Below are positions 23,090 through 34,394 of a stretch of DNA of 64,000 nt, in pieces. The first letter of the stretch is position 1. The number at the start of each line of letters is the position of its first letter. The notes below the pieces were generated by a model. It was not told the DNA's origin. It did not search any database and saw only the letters and a program-made list of their open reading frames with translations. The stretch is from Epiperipatus broadwayi (Eukaryota; Onychophora; Udeonychophora; Euonychophora; Peripatidae): assembly GCA_028023455.1 (NCBI GenBank), contig JAQFVV010000445.1, forward strand, positions 434,001 to 498,000. Reading direction: 5' to 3'. The translations under genes and the position numbers were made by a program.

Positions 23090-23835
23090 CCCTTAAACCG
23101 CTAATTTTATCATTGGTTGTATCAGATAAAAATCAAATCTTTTAATTGGCCAACTCACAAACTGAAGACAAAGCCTATTGTTAAAACATATTCGCCTATA
23201 ATATTAAATTCAACTCAGATACGTTTATAAAAAGTATATAATTAATTTTTCAGGTCATGAAGAAAACGAAAGTTCTTTCAAAAATAAATTGCTATTTATT
23301 TATTCTAAGATATTCTATATCGGCAACATAAAAGTTATAATGTAAACAAAAAGATCGACTTTTACGTTATAGAAAAGTAAATATTTCTTTTTACTACATC
23401 TTCAATATATTTACTTAAATCTTCAATATTTTTCGAAAATAATTTTGTTTTTTTATTATTCTCTCTGAAAATTATGTTTAATTTCCATAAATATTATTTA
23501 ATAATAATTTAAATCGTATTCGAAATGAAAATCTCAGCGTTTTTCTTTATTTTCTTTGATCAGGCAGTTTCTTTGTTCTTTCCAGCCAATCAGAATGTCT
23601 TTTTCGGCTGAGAGCATGCTAAGAACCAATCACAAATAATGTTCCTTCTTTGTTTAGGTTTAAATGCGTTTTTTTTTATTTTTTACTTCTAAAATAAATC
23701 GGAAGATGTCACCATCGTACAGAACTTTTAAAAACGAATTCAATACGTATTTAACGAATTTTATCGTATAAAAACGAACTGAGTTAGAGTGATTTTAGAT
23801 GTCGACGAGGAGTCTCGTCGAGCGCGGGAAAAGGG
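23090..23835. mobile_element. Non-autonomous piggyBac-like DNA transposon (746 bp)
   Basis: The insert is bounded by TTAA on both sides (23086-23089 and 23836-23839), and the empty site in the sister LTR has one TTAA (near 25979). Its ends are CCCTTAAACCGC and, inverted, CCCTTTTCCCGC, so the termini begin with CCC as in piggyBac elements. A subterminal hairpin CGACGAG-GAGT-CTCGTCG lies just inside the right end. No transposase frame is present, so it depends on a transposase made elsewhere. GC content is higher than in the host LTR. Confidence 0.88.
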
Positions 23836-24160
23836 TTAATAATGTACAAATGAAAATTGCTATTAGAAATATTTTTATTCTAACAGATTAAAAATCTGTT
23901 TAAGTTAAATTGTGAATTAAATAAATTAGAGAGAACACACACTAATCCAAACATGAAGCAATTAATAAAATCAGTAACAGTTAAACAAAATAAATTAAGT
24001 TCTTGATTAAATAAGAGTCTCTTGATCACTAAAATTAAAGTCCATATCAGGGTCCTATTATACGTATATTTTTAAAATGGTTTATCGACAATTTAGTCAC
24101 AATCAGGAATAATAAAGAGTTATAGCTTACCAGTAAATTTAGTGAGAAAGTAGTAGATAA

Positions 24161-24262
24161 CTATGCATAGTTTTTTGGGTTAGAATGAGCTCGGCCATTG
24201 GTTATTAGTTGATCTTGTATTCTATTCTGAAGGCTAGTCACAGAAGCTTTTCTAGTGTCCAT
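24161..24262 (-). CDS. 33-residue ORF in the LTR leader, copy 1
   Basis: Starts MDTRKASVTSLQNRIQDQ and ends with NPKNYA and a TAG. It lies ~140 bp downstream of TATAAAAAGGC (24411-24401, minus strand) and just before CTG/GTAAGC, which looks like a splice donor (24131/24130). The same frame with the same start and stop is kept at 41048-41149, with several amino-acid changes but no frame shift. It could be the first exon of a spliced gag-type product or a leader ORF. I do not recognise the peptide. Length alone is not strong evidence of coding. Confidence 0.4.
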   Translation of the reverse strand: MDTRKASVTSLQNRIQDQLITNGRAHSNPKNYA

Positions 24263-24400
24263 CTTCTTGATGATGTCAGCTAAAACCCCGGTCTACTCCC
24301 ACATGAAGGATTATTTCATCATGAAGTGGTCTTGGATTTAATAATCCAAAACCAGCCAAAGGAAAAACAGAAAAAACAAGACATTCGTCAAACTGGTCTC

Positions 24401-24411
24401 GCCTTTTTATA
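24401..24411 (-). promoter_or_regulatory. TATA box of the LTR (minus strand)
   Basis: TATAAAAAGGC on the minus strand, present as well in the sister LTR (26557-26547) and, as TATAAAAT, in the solo LTR (near 41298). Conservation in three copies and placement upstream of the conserved leader support a promoter. Confidence 0.6.
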
Positions 24412-25515
24412 CTAGAGGCCCAGTTTTCAGACTTCTGCACATGTTATTATCATGGCATTTAGGTTCATAATCTTGTACATTCTTTATCATTTTTCAATTA
24501 CAAAGTCTTTATTTTTTTAGCATAATTCTGCCATTTTTAATTAGCTAAAATATTTTTTTTTAGCTTATCTTTTTACTTTTTGAATTCTTTTACTTTATCA
24601 GGATTAGTAATCTGCGTGTCTTTTGTCTCTCCAATTTTAAATTTTATTTCTAATTACATAACAAAAAGTATGAAAGAACAATTTAACTTTTATTGCACGT
24701 TTTTTTAAACAAAATGAATTATATTAAAAAAAAATCTAAATTTACTTTTATTTTTTTAGCTTTTACCAAATGCCAATATATTTGTACCATATAGATAAAT
24801 GGTACATACCACTGGGGTCAGGAGATGAGAATAAAATAGGGGTTTACACTAATTTTATTCTTAAGTTTTCAAATTCATATTCATGGTTTTTTTTGTATTA
24901 GCATGCTGATATATTTCATAGGTTCATTCACAAGCGACATTCGGCTTTGACACCCACTTTTAGGTCTAACACAGTGGGAATGCAAAATATTTCCACATTT
25001 GTCTGTGTCCTTTCCACTTAAGTGTAATAGTAATGATAAGAAGCCCAAGTTATAAGCACAAATGAGCGTTGCTCATCATTTTGAGTCTTACAGGCTCGTG
25101 GCAACTTGGTCCAACTTGATCCACCTTCCCCTTTATTGGGATCCCTGCTAGAAAAAGAATGATGGGCATATAAAGACAGTCTTATGTTATATACTGTGGA
25201 CACAGACCTGGGGTTATGCTTTTTCCCCTCTTCAGTAACTGCCTACACAATCAAATACTTGTGACTTACGTCTACATCAACCACAATGTGTTTTTTTTTA
25301 GACATATTAAAAATATATATATTTTTATTTCTGTAAGTCATATTAAACAAATATTTTTATATTTGTATAATCAGGGTTTAATTAGTTAATTATTTTTTAT
25401 AATTTTTTAAAAAAAAACTACTATTTATTTTCGGGCTGTGAGTTTTTTTGGGTCATCGTTGTAACGTTCTTTATCATTACAACTTATCTCAGGTTATGTT
25501 TTTTTTGTATCGTAA

Positions 25516-25533
25516 GCCCGAGTTGGGTCGCCA
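25516..25533 (-). other. Primer-binding site candidate
   Basis: TGGCGACCCAACTCGGGC on the minus strand begins exactly where similarity between the 5' LTR and the other LTR copies ends. The TGGCGACC start is typical of LTR-element primer sites. It decides which LTR is 5'. Confidence 0.65.
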
Positions 25534-26955
25534 TTATAATGTTTTCCATCTTGCTAGGCCTCTATACACATTATAAATGCATGAGTTGATCAAGTTATGT
25601 AAAAGAAAAAAAAGGCCTATTTTTTTTATTTCAAAAAAAGAACATATCATTATTATTCTAAAAACATAACTATCTTTCCTGATCAACTCTACCCAGTAAT
25701 TGTTGCGAATTATGCCATCAATGAAATCAGCTTTTAATTTATTTGATCAGGGTGCCAGGATTCTGTAAAAGAACCCACTGAAATCTGTCAAATAACGTAT
25801 CGCAAATTAAGAAGAAAAAATGTTTTCAAAAGACAGTATTAAATTTTACCGTAACGAACATTTTTTTTTTTTAAATATTATTTTTCCTGGAACTTATTAA
25901 ACATATTGGCAAAAGTAAATTATGTTTTAAAATCTTACTAAACTAATAATAAATTTAATAATAAACACTAATAAATATTATTAATAACGTACAAATGAAA
26001 ATTGCTATTAGAAATATTTTTATTCTAACGGATTAAAAATCTGTTTAAGTTAAATTGTGAATTAAATAAATTGGAGAGAACACACACTAATCCAAACATG
26101 AAGCAATTAATAAAATCAATAACAGTTAAACAAAATAAATTAAGTTCTTGATTAAATAAGAGTCTCTTTATCACTAAAATTAAAGTCCATATCGGGGTCC
26201 TATTATACATATATTTTTAAGATGGTTTGTCGACAATTTAGTCACAATCAGGAATAATAAAGAGTCATAGCTTACTCGTAAATTTAGCGAGAAAGTAGTA
26301 GATAACTATGCATAGTTTTTTGGCTTAGAATTAGTTCAGCCATTGGTTATTAGTTGATCTTGTATTCTATTCTGACGGCTAGTCACAGAAGCTTTTCTAG
26401 TGTCCATCTTCTTAACAATGTCAGCTAAAGCCCCGGTCTACTCCCGCATGAAGGATTATTTCATTGTGAAGTGGTCTTGGATTTAATAATCCAAAACCAG
26501 CCAAAGGAAAAACAGAAAAAACAAAACATTTGTAAAACTGGTCTCTGCCTTTTTATACTAGAGGCCCAGTTTTCAGACTTCTGTGCATGTTATTATCATG
26601 GCATTTAGGTTCATAATTTTGTACATTCTTTATCATTTTTCAATTACAAAGTCTTTATTTTTTTTAGCATAATTCTGCCATCTTTAATTAGCTAAAATAT
26701 TTTTTTTAGCTTATCTTTTTACTTTTTGAATTTTTTTACTTTATCAGGATTAGTAATCTGCGTGTCTTTTGTTCTCTCCAATTTTAATTTTTATTTCTAA
26801 TTACATAACAAAAAATATGAAAGAACAATTTAACTTTCATTGTACATTTTTTTAAACAAAATAAATTATACTCAAAAAAAAAATCTAAATTTACTTTTAT
26901 TTTTTTAGCTTTTACCAAATGCCAATATATTTGTACCATATAAATAAATGATACA
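25534..26955 (-). repeat. 5' LTR of the minus-strand element (1422 bp)
   Basis: Starts on the minus strand with TGTATCATTTATT, a near-palindromic edge (GTACCATAT...ATGGTAC in the other copies), and ends ..GGAAAACATTATAA. It has no nested transposon. The leader ORF here is cut at 23 residues by a TGA (26336-26407), so this copy's frame is decayed. Confidence 0.8.
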
Positions 26956-26960
26956 ATATA

Positions 26961-28560
26961 TATATATATTCATAATACATAAAGATCAATAGATTTATTC
27001 TGTCTAAAACAAAAAAAGAAATTTATAAATATATAGTTATAATAATATTAAATGTCCAAAACTAAATTACAAAAAAATAAAATAAAATTACATCACAATA
27101 TTTAACTTTCAATTTCTAGTAAAACTTTCAATATCAACTATTATTTTGTTTCTTTGTTTTATATAACCTATTGTCAAAAATTGAAAATACACTTAATACC
27201 ATTTTTAAGAAGGTAATTCAATAAAACAATGCATTTATTATTGTCTTTATCAAAGAAAATATATTTATTATATTTTTATAATTATATGCTTCAAAATTAA
27301 AACAGAAAAAAGCTTATTTTAAAGCATGAATATTTTCTATTTATTTATAATATAAAGAATGCTTATATATTATTATTTATAATGAATTATTAATAAATAC
27401 TAATAATAATACACAAATTTTAAATGTTTACTTAAATATTATTTTTCTATATTGAATAAAAAATCACCATAAAGTGATTTAAAGATTTCTGACAGGAAAA
27501 AAGTAAAAGAAATTGAAATCCTAATGTGAATTTTTTGTTTGTAAGTAATTAGAATTTAAAAGTTCTTTTAAAATGAATACATAAATTATAAAACAATAAG
27601 TGTTAACAGAAATGAATGCTGTTAGACCTAGACTTTTATAAAAACTAATTTTAATAATTTCTCATTGTTAATAATATTTCAGAACTAAAGTTGAAATAGT
27701 CACAACACATTACTCAACAATTCAAAGCAAAAATTCCATCTTATCACAATTAACAACAACATTAAATGTTAATAAAAGGTAAAGAATTAAAGATACCATA
27801 TCTCTTACTCTTATTATTTGGAACTATTAAATGTAAGAATAGATAACCAATTGACAGATAAAAATGTCAAACAAATCCTCAGATTTCTTACTATCTATCA
27901 GCCATTATCAGTCAGAAAGGCTAATAGTGAGCTGTAACTATTCTTAAAATTGTCTTTAATGCAGCAGGATAAAATAAAAAAATTTATTGAATTATTATCA
28001 AAACAAAAGCATTTAATAATAAATTTAAACATAATTTCATGGCAGATGTAAATGTTATTTATGCTATAAAGTCTATTTTAAAAATATACTAATAATATAT
28101 ATTATAAAATCATTTCCTATTTACTAGAGAAGAAATTAGAAGCATGAAATAGACAAACAATAAACGACAAAAACAGTAAGTGAATGTAAATGGGAAGTAA
28201 TGATTAATAAATTGGATTGTACAATCAATATAAAATTTATTACTTTACTTTTTATTCTTTTTTTTTTCTCACTTTTATTTTCTCTAACTATCTTTTTCTG
28301 GAATTAATATGACTATATACATGTATAAATGATTACTGATGGAAAAAAACTATTAGAATAAATTGTACTTATATTTAAAATAGTACCATGCAATGTCAAA
28401 TTTCCATTATTTATATACCATTACTCTTTCCATAGTTTCCTATTTATTATATACATATATATTCAAGTTTTTCTGTTAGTGCATTTTTCATCTTAGCTCT
28501 GTCATATTGCAACTATCTATCAGTACAGAAATCAGATCAAACTTTCATTATGAGTCTATT
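26961..28560. other. AT-rich DNA
   Basis: No gene or recognisable repeat boundary. Reading frames are short and composed of AT-rich codons. Confidence 0.5.
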
Positions 28561-28737
28561 TAAAAAAAACCACTTCACTTTTTAAGTAAGACACACATAA
28601 TACATGTTGTAATTTAACTTCATATATACATTTTTAGATAATGTAATTTCAGATGTATTTCAAATTTTGATTTCATCATACACTTCTGAAACATATGATT
28701 ATAAACATGTGAAAAAAAACAACAAATAATTTCCCAG

Positions 28738-28790
28738 GATGTACTTTTCATGCTGAACTAGCATGCATCAGTTTGCCCAGATCATAATCT
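28738..28790 (-). ncRNA. Hammerhead-like motif, family D, decayed
   Basis: Minus strand: CTGATGC (last core A changed to C), helix II ATGCT-AGTTC-AGCAT (5 bp), GAA, helix III AAGTACAT (one mismatch in an otherwise self-complementary octamer), then C. Helix I pairing is poor. Recognisable by architecture but not active as written. Confidence 0.6.
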
Positions 28791-28944
28791 TTTTACATGT
28801 TTTCATCATTTGTTCAGTATTTATATATAGAAAATTACTACCGTTTGATTTAATATAAGAGATTTGAACACAGCTTTTTGAACTTTCTTCACCTATCTAC
28901 TCTATCTCATAAAATCAATACACATGACCACACACATTTCTAAT

Positions 28945-28998
28945 ATACATGTTTTGTGCTGAACCAGCACTCATCAGTTAATCTAGATCATCATTTTC
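28945..28998 (-). ncRNA. Hammerhead-like motif, family D, decayed
   Basis: Minus strand: intact CTGATGA (28977-28971), helix II GTGCTG-GTT-CAGCAC (6 bp, perfect), then AAA where GAA is required. The invariant G12 is lost, so cleavage is not expected. Confidence 0.65.
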
Positions 28999-29159
28999 CA
29001 CACATATATATATATATAATCAGTTCTTAGTTTATATTAAGATAGCAAATCTTCAAACTTTGATGGATAGGCTTCAATCTACTCCACCCTCCATCTCTTC
29101 ATCCATCCATACCACAAATCCCCCATATTACATCTAAACTGCAGGTGTATAAATTATAC

Positions 29160-31105
29160 TTCTATTTAAATATTACAGTTTGATTTATTAGTGTCAAACT
29201 TTCTGTACTCACAACATTGGGACAAATCATTCCATGTAAATATATTAAAGATTATTACTAATCATTTTTATTAAACTAGAGATTATCCCTAGATTAAATA
29301 TACATTTTCAATTTTAATTAATAAATAATGTCTGAATTGTTGTAACCCTATCAACACCTGAATCTTCATTCTTCATGCCCATGTTGACAATTCAATAATT
29401 TTCTCACATAAGGTAGTGACTGGTTTACATAGAATGTGTAAGCATAATGTCATGTAATAATTATCAATAATTAAAATAAAAGTGGTAATTATCATGTGAC
29501 ATTATATTTATTCAGTATAAAAATATTTAACATTACATATACATATGTGCAATGAAAAAGGTTATATAATATCAAATATGATGTTAGTTAATTAATACAA
29601 AAAAGTTTCATTTACCAGTTTTTATTGCTCTTTTCAGTGTAACATGCATATAACTGAGATCACTTACAGATCCTTAAGTTAAGTGAGATCGAATTTTTTT
29701 TAAATACATTTCTTTTTTGCCCTTTTTACACATCTGTTATATATATTTTGCAGCGTATAAGTATTATGCATTTAAAATCATATTGACATTTTAAAAGTAA
29801 CGAAGGTTTTTTTTATTATTTATAGTTTAGATAATTATTTACCATTAATATACATTTATATAAACAAATATATTCCTTTTTTATTGAAATCATGCACACG
29901 TACACCCAACTATTTATTTTAAAAAAATTAATTATAGTACATAGCATATATATACATCTGAAGGTTGTTTTCTTTATTCTTTAGATTATTGTTTATCATT
30001 AATATACATTTGTATAAATATATATATATACCTTTTTTACAATCGCATACAATACATACACATAACTATTTGTAAAGAAATATGCTTATTAGAGTGCATA
30101 GACACCTACATCCACCCACACATCTATATACACATACACGGAGCATTATGCAAATCTATATAAATGTACAAACATTATATATATATTGCTATTTTATTTA
30201 AACAATTAATTACTAGTTAATAATACAAATGTTTTGTATTTAATCATAGTTTTTTTAATTATATTTTAATGGAGTTATTTTTCTAGGTTTTTTTTTAATT
30301 ATTAACTAACTACATTAAATATAATAGTGGGAAAGGGGGAGGCGAATATGACTACATATAAAACATCTATACAATTAATTAATAAATTATCATTAACACA
30401 TTAATGAAAAATGACCTAAAACATGTGTATTAGTCAATAACCGAGTGTATATATATATCGTATATACCTACACATTATAATTAATTATATTTCATTCCTA
30501 AATAGACGAGTGTAAATATAAATAATCATAGCTGAACATATAACTGCTTCCTCAACATAATTAAAAATATCCAAGAAACAGACAAGAGAGAGGCTGATCC
30601 ATACCTGGCCATATTAATCTGGGAATTCACAACTGGCCTAAACATCACCTCTCCAACCAACCCCTAAATAATTTATATGAAAATAACTATTATGATTTAA
30701 TAAAACCCTCCAACCATAACTTGCCAAAACAGGGTTTATTAACAAAGGTATTTCGTTATAGACTAGATGAATAATATTCACCTTGCATCCACAGACTAAG
30801 TTCTTCACTAACATTCATTTTATATTCCACTGATTTTTGGATCATTTCTTCTTTGTATATATCACTCTGTAACCTCGTCTAGTTAATTCTTGTTATCTTT
30901 TTTTTTTTTGTAGTCACTTATAGGTCAAATAAAATTATCTTGAAAGAGAAAAATAAATGTATATGTCCCATTAGCTATGTATAAATTAATAATTCATCAT
31001 TAATAAATGTTACGAAAAGTATGATTCAAGCTATTTTTTAAATTTTGGTAATACCTAAGATTACATTTATTGGCATGTTAAAACAGAGTATAAACTCGTG
31101 CATTA
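29160..31105. other. AT-rich DNA
   Basis: About 29190-29340 resembles 3838-4030. Poly-T and TA runs are common and nothing codes. A slightly less AT-rich patch near 30560-30700 shows no motif. Confidence 0.5.
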
Positions 31106-31106
31106 G

Positions 31107-31308
31107 CTTAATATAAGTACAATTTTTCCAAAAAACTTCGAACACTGTTTAGCAAAACTCTTTATTTGTACATATATACATACACCTACATTTTGACTGT
31201 CCAGAGTTTTGCTAAAAAGTGTTCAAAGTGGTTTGGATAAATTGTATTTATAGGATATTACAGCAAAATAAAGAAAAGTGTGACTTTGGTTTTTTCTTAA
31301 TATAAGTA
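31107..31308. mobile_element. Short foldback insertion with 13-bp duplication
   Basis: CTTAATATAAGTA occurs at 31107-31119 and 31296-31308. Between them are inverted arms (about 31121-31165 and 31196-31248) sharing GAACACT.TTTAGCAAAACTCT, with a ~30-bp loop, followed by an A-rich then T-rich stretch. The snapback form and 13-bp duplication match the hammerhead elements, but no ribozyme core is present. It may be a relative, or a MITE. Confidence 0.6.
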
Positions 31309-31309
31309 T

Positions 31310-31770
31310 TAGCTGAATATAAGTATGATGTTTGGTGGTATAATGCAAACTATTTTAAGGCACTACCTTGAGTCTCTGAAAGATATAAAACTGATGATCA
31401 GAATAGTTTGTGATACTTTAATCAGACTAATATACAGTGTTCACTCTCTGCATTATAGTATGCCATTAAATATATGCTTAAATATCATCAGAACTAAAGG
31501 AATATGTGATGTCATTCTATTTTTTTTCTTTATTGGTAGTAAATTATTAGTTTATAGATAACTCATGGGAAATTCCAATTACTTTTAATTTAAATAAATG
31601 AGTATATAATTCATGTGTGTATGTGTATGATTATCAAAATAAACTTTTATCTATTTTATATAAACCTACATTAATGTCATAAAATATAAATTAAAAAAAT
31701 GTTATTACATCCAGGTTGTTCACTTTAATAATTCAAGTCACACATCATCTTTAGTTATAAATATATATAT
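31310..31770. other. AT-rich DNA
   Basis: The 78-codon frame at 31325-31561 has no recognised domain or start context. I see nothing else. Confidence 0.4.
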
Positions 31771-31782
31771 TTTTTCTTCTTT

Positions 31783-31849
31783 GCTGTACAAGGTATACCC
31801 AGGACAACTGCTTGTAAGGCAGCTGTGCTGACCACTCGGCTACCAATGC
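31783..31849 (-). tRNA. tRNA-like fragment (SINE head or pseudogene)
   Basis: Minus strand: GCATTGG start as in the copy at 16325-16407, a strong A box TAGCCGAGTGGTC, then an anticodon arm AGCTGC-CTTACAA-GCAGTT (6 pairs including G-U, 7-base loop, anticodon would be TAC). The B box region GTCCTGGGTATACC is decayed and the acceptor 3' side pairs poorly. It belongs with the other tRNA-like copy and is not a working gene. Confidence 0.6.
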
Positions 31850-31859
31850 TTGATGAAAA

Positions 31860-33880
31860 TCTATCTTTTTTTAATCTGAATAAATTGACAAATGTAGTCA
31901 CCCTTTGCATTCTTTTATTCATTATATATGCTTATATCCCACAACACATTAAAGAAAGATATTAATGTAAATAAGTCATTTGAATCTTGGAATTAAAAAA
32001 TTGTTTTTTTAAATCAAGGTAACAAAAAGTAATATAAAATCTCAAATAACATTAAAAATAATCCTAAAGAGAAGGACAAACCTGTTGGTCTACAATGTTT
32101 GACTATTTTTGTTAGCAGAACTTTATTCTTGGTTGGCTTTTTCTTTAAGTTAACATATTTTTGATAACTGTGAATCCATATTTCACATAACATAATGAAT
32201 TAAATACAATTAAAAACTTTCCTTAGTATAGCCCAAATTCAAAATAATGTGTATATCTACTTTTGCAAACACAACTATAAGTTTCTGTCTTTAAATTTGA
32301 ATGTCAATTCATTTGTTATTGTTATCCGTTTTTCTTGTAATTTTGGAGATTTTTCTGTGTTTATGCTTGAAAAAGAATTTGAAGTCTAATTAGATATGTT
32401 CCCTTTAAGAATATCATCAAATCGTTAATTGAAGGGCCTCAGATACTGACAATGGTTAAACAAATCTTCATCACGTTTTCTACTGTTGATAAATTTAGAA
32501 TCTGGCTGGATTTCTCCCATGGTTAAATTTTTTTTGTACAGAAGTTTTAACACAAACATGGAATAAAATATTTTATTATGATTAAATTTCACTTATTTCC
32601 TTAAAATTGTGGATTTAATTCATTAAATATATTAAACAAGTCTAGCAAATAAGGTGGAGTCAATCAAATTGACTTCTGTTTTTTAAGAACTCTAGACCTG
32701 AGTCAAAGAGTTTTAAATCTGTATGAAAGAACAAAAGATTTTTTTTTTTATCATTTTAGTAAAACGTTATACAAACAATTTGTTATTCAAGTGAATTGCT
32801 TCTGATTGTGTTGATTGTTTTAATGACACAATTTTATAAATAAATATTTTGGATAAATAATGCAATGCTTAGCAAAAGGATTCAAAACCACTTTTTAAAT
32901 ATGGAAAAAAAAACCTTGTATTGATTCCATCATCAGTAGTACCTAACGGATTTCTCAGAAGGAGGGATCTTTGTACATGAATAGTAACAATTTGCAAATT
33001 TTTAGTAAATAATAACTCTTGGTAAATTATTTCTTCTTTTGTGAATCACACATATGCTACAAGTAAAGCTTCATTTTTGGCAAAATTAGTTTTTCAAGCT
33101 ATATAGGGACCTAAGATATTTTTAAATACTCATATATACTCATATATTGAGTTTCAACAATAGATAATTTTATATATTTTAGTCATTCAACAATAAAAAC
33201 TAAATTCACTTATTTTATAAATATAATAATAACATGAAAGCTTGTGCATTGTACATTCAAATTCGGATTCAAAAAAACGTTTAAATAGAATTTAAAGACT
33301 CTATTTTAAAATATTTATTAGTATATTACCGAAAGAATCAGTCTATTAAATTGCAAACGTCACTTTATCAAATAACAAACTTAAACAATCACGTTATAAA
33401 CACAAAATATTAAATTTCATAAATTTTAGAAAAAAAATTAACTTCATTTTAACTTAAAGATTAAATATGTTAACATTTTACATTAATTTTTTATCGCATT
33501 CATGAATTTCAACTTATATTTTACACTCACATGTGCATGTAATAATTAATGCTTTATCTTCTAATTAATATTTAACTGGCAGCAACTAAAAACATTGGAA
33601 AATGTAAACTTCTCCCAATGATGCAATTTGAAATGTAATTCATGGCCAGACCACTTAAAATGACTGATTCCATCAAAGCACATCACAAAAATATGCTTTT
33701 TTCTGATATTTTTAAAAAGAAAAAGTAGTTGGAAATTTAAATGAACATTAATAATTAAAAATTGATTACTTTTATGTGATGTTATTTATATTACCAATAT
33801 AAATACTCATGATTAGAAATATATATTAGCTTTATTGACTATAACATCTGAGCATTTTTGTGAGAGCTGTGTTAATAAAA
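31860..33880. other. AT-rich DNA
   Basis: No gene, tRNA or repeat edge supported. Confidence 0.4.
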
Positions 33881-33884
33881 GTTG

Positions 33885-34270
33885 ATTTATCTATATGTCA
33901 AAAATTGAGAGAATGTACCACTCTCTCTTTAAGCTCTTGATATTATATAAGCTTATTTTTTGAAGTAATTTTGAAGATACAGGGTGACTTTTGTCTATTG
34001 TTTTGATTTTTATGTATAGACTAAGGATGAAGATTGAGTCACTATTAATATAATCAGAACGTGAAGAATAAGTCTTCCTTAAGACTCAAACTTCATCTTC
34101 TGTATATATTAATGGTGATTTCAGATTATGTAGTCTATACATAGATTAAAACAATAGACAAAATTCATCTTCTAATTTTAAAACTATGGCAAAAACTAAA
34201 CTTCTATAACAACAGAGCCTAGAGAGACAGTTGTACCATTCTCTCTTTTCCTTTTGACATCATGTAACTC
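33885..34270. repeat. ~385-bp foldback element
   Basis: Inverted arms of ~185 bp meet near 34075. Paired landmarks are TTTTGTCTATTGTTTT (left) with AAAACAATAGACAAAA (right), GTATAGAC with GTCTATAC, and GAGAGAATG.TAC with GTACCATTCTCTC. Arms are diverged (roughly 80% by eye). No protein or ribozyme motif was found. Confidence 0.75.
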
Positions 34271-34394
34271 AGTGGGAGGTGATCAATTTTATTTCAATTA
34301 CAGATATTTAAAAAAATTATGATTATATATATCAAACATATCAATGTATAATGACAAATGAAAGTCTTTATTAATAAATTACTCTATGTGTGTG

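Larger units (their letters stand above)
22783..24806 (-). repeat. 3' LTR of the minus-strand element, with nested DNA transposon
   Basis: Compared with the copy at 25534-26955, this LTR lacks ~165 bp near 22808 (the ATGCATGAGTTGATCAAG part) and carries a 746-bp insertion at 23090-23835. It shares the rest, including the TATA box region, a short conserved ORF and the GTACCAT..ATGGTACA edge. The edge corresponding to the LTR 3' end has CATTTTCC in place of TGTTTTCC. Confidence 0.8.
22783..26955 (-). mobile_element. LTR retrotransposon remnant with two LTRs, minus orientation
   Basis: Two ~1.4-kb LTR copies in the same orientation flank ~730 bp of unique sequence. On the minus strand the 5' LTR is 26955-25534, followed with no gap by TGGCGACCCAACTCGGGC (25533-25516), which has the form of a primer-binding site beginning TGG and complementary to a tRNA 3' end of the G-G-T-C-G-C-C-A type. 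ATATA lies at both outer edges (22778-22782 and 26956-26960), a candidate 5-bp duplication, though the flanks are TA-rich. The internal part keeps no gag or pol motif; the 61-codon minus frame at 25018-25203 is unrecognised. It is internally deleted. Confidence 0.75.
28690..29110 (-). repeat. Family D hammerhead repeat, tandem dimer
   Basis: Two diverged units ~206 bp apart, judged from the ribozyme-like cores at 28771-28765 and 28977-28971. Each has the order hammerhead, then a TGTTCAGTATTTATAT / CAGTTCTTAGTTTATAT block on the plus strand. The second unit is similar, in reverse complement, to 56385-56530 (shared TAGCAAATCTTCAAACTTT). Termini are not clear. Confidence 0.65.

Noticed and set aside
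25018-25203. 61-codon minus-strand frame between the two LTRs
   Set aside because: It could be a gag remnant, but no motif is visible and the frame has no conserved partner to compare.
22783-26955. Helitron or MITE interpretation of the 1.4-kb repeats
   Set aside because: The primer-site-like sequence directly abutting one copy, the TATA box and the two-LTR arrangement fit an LTR element better.
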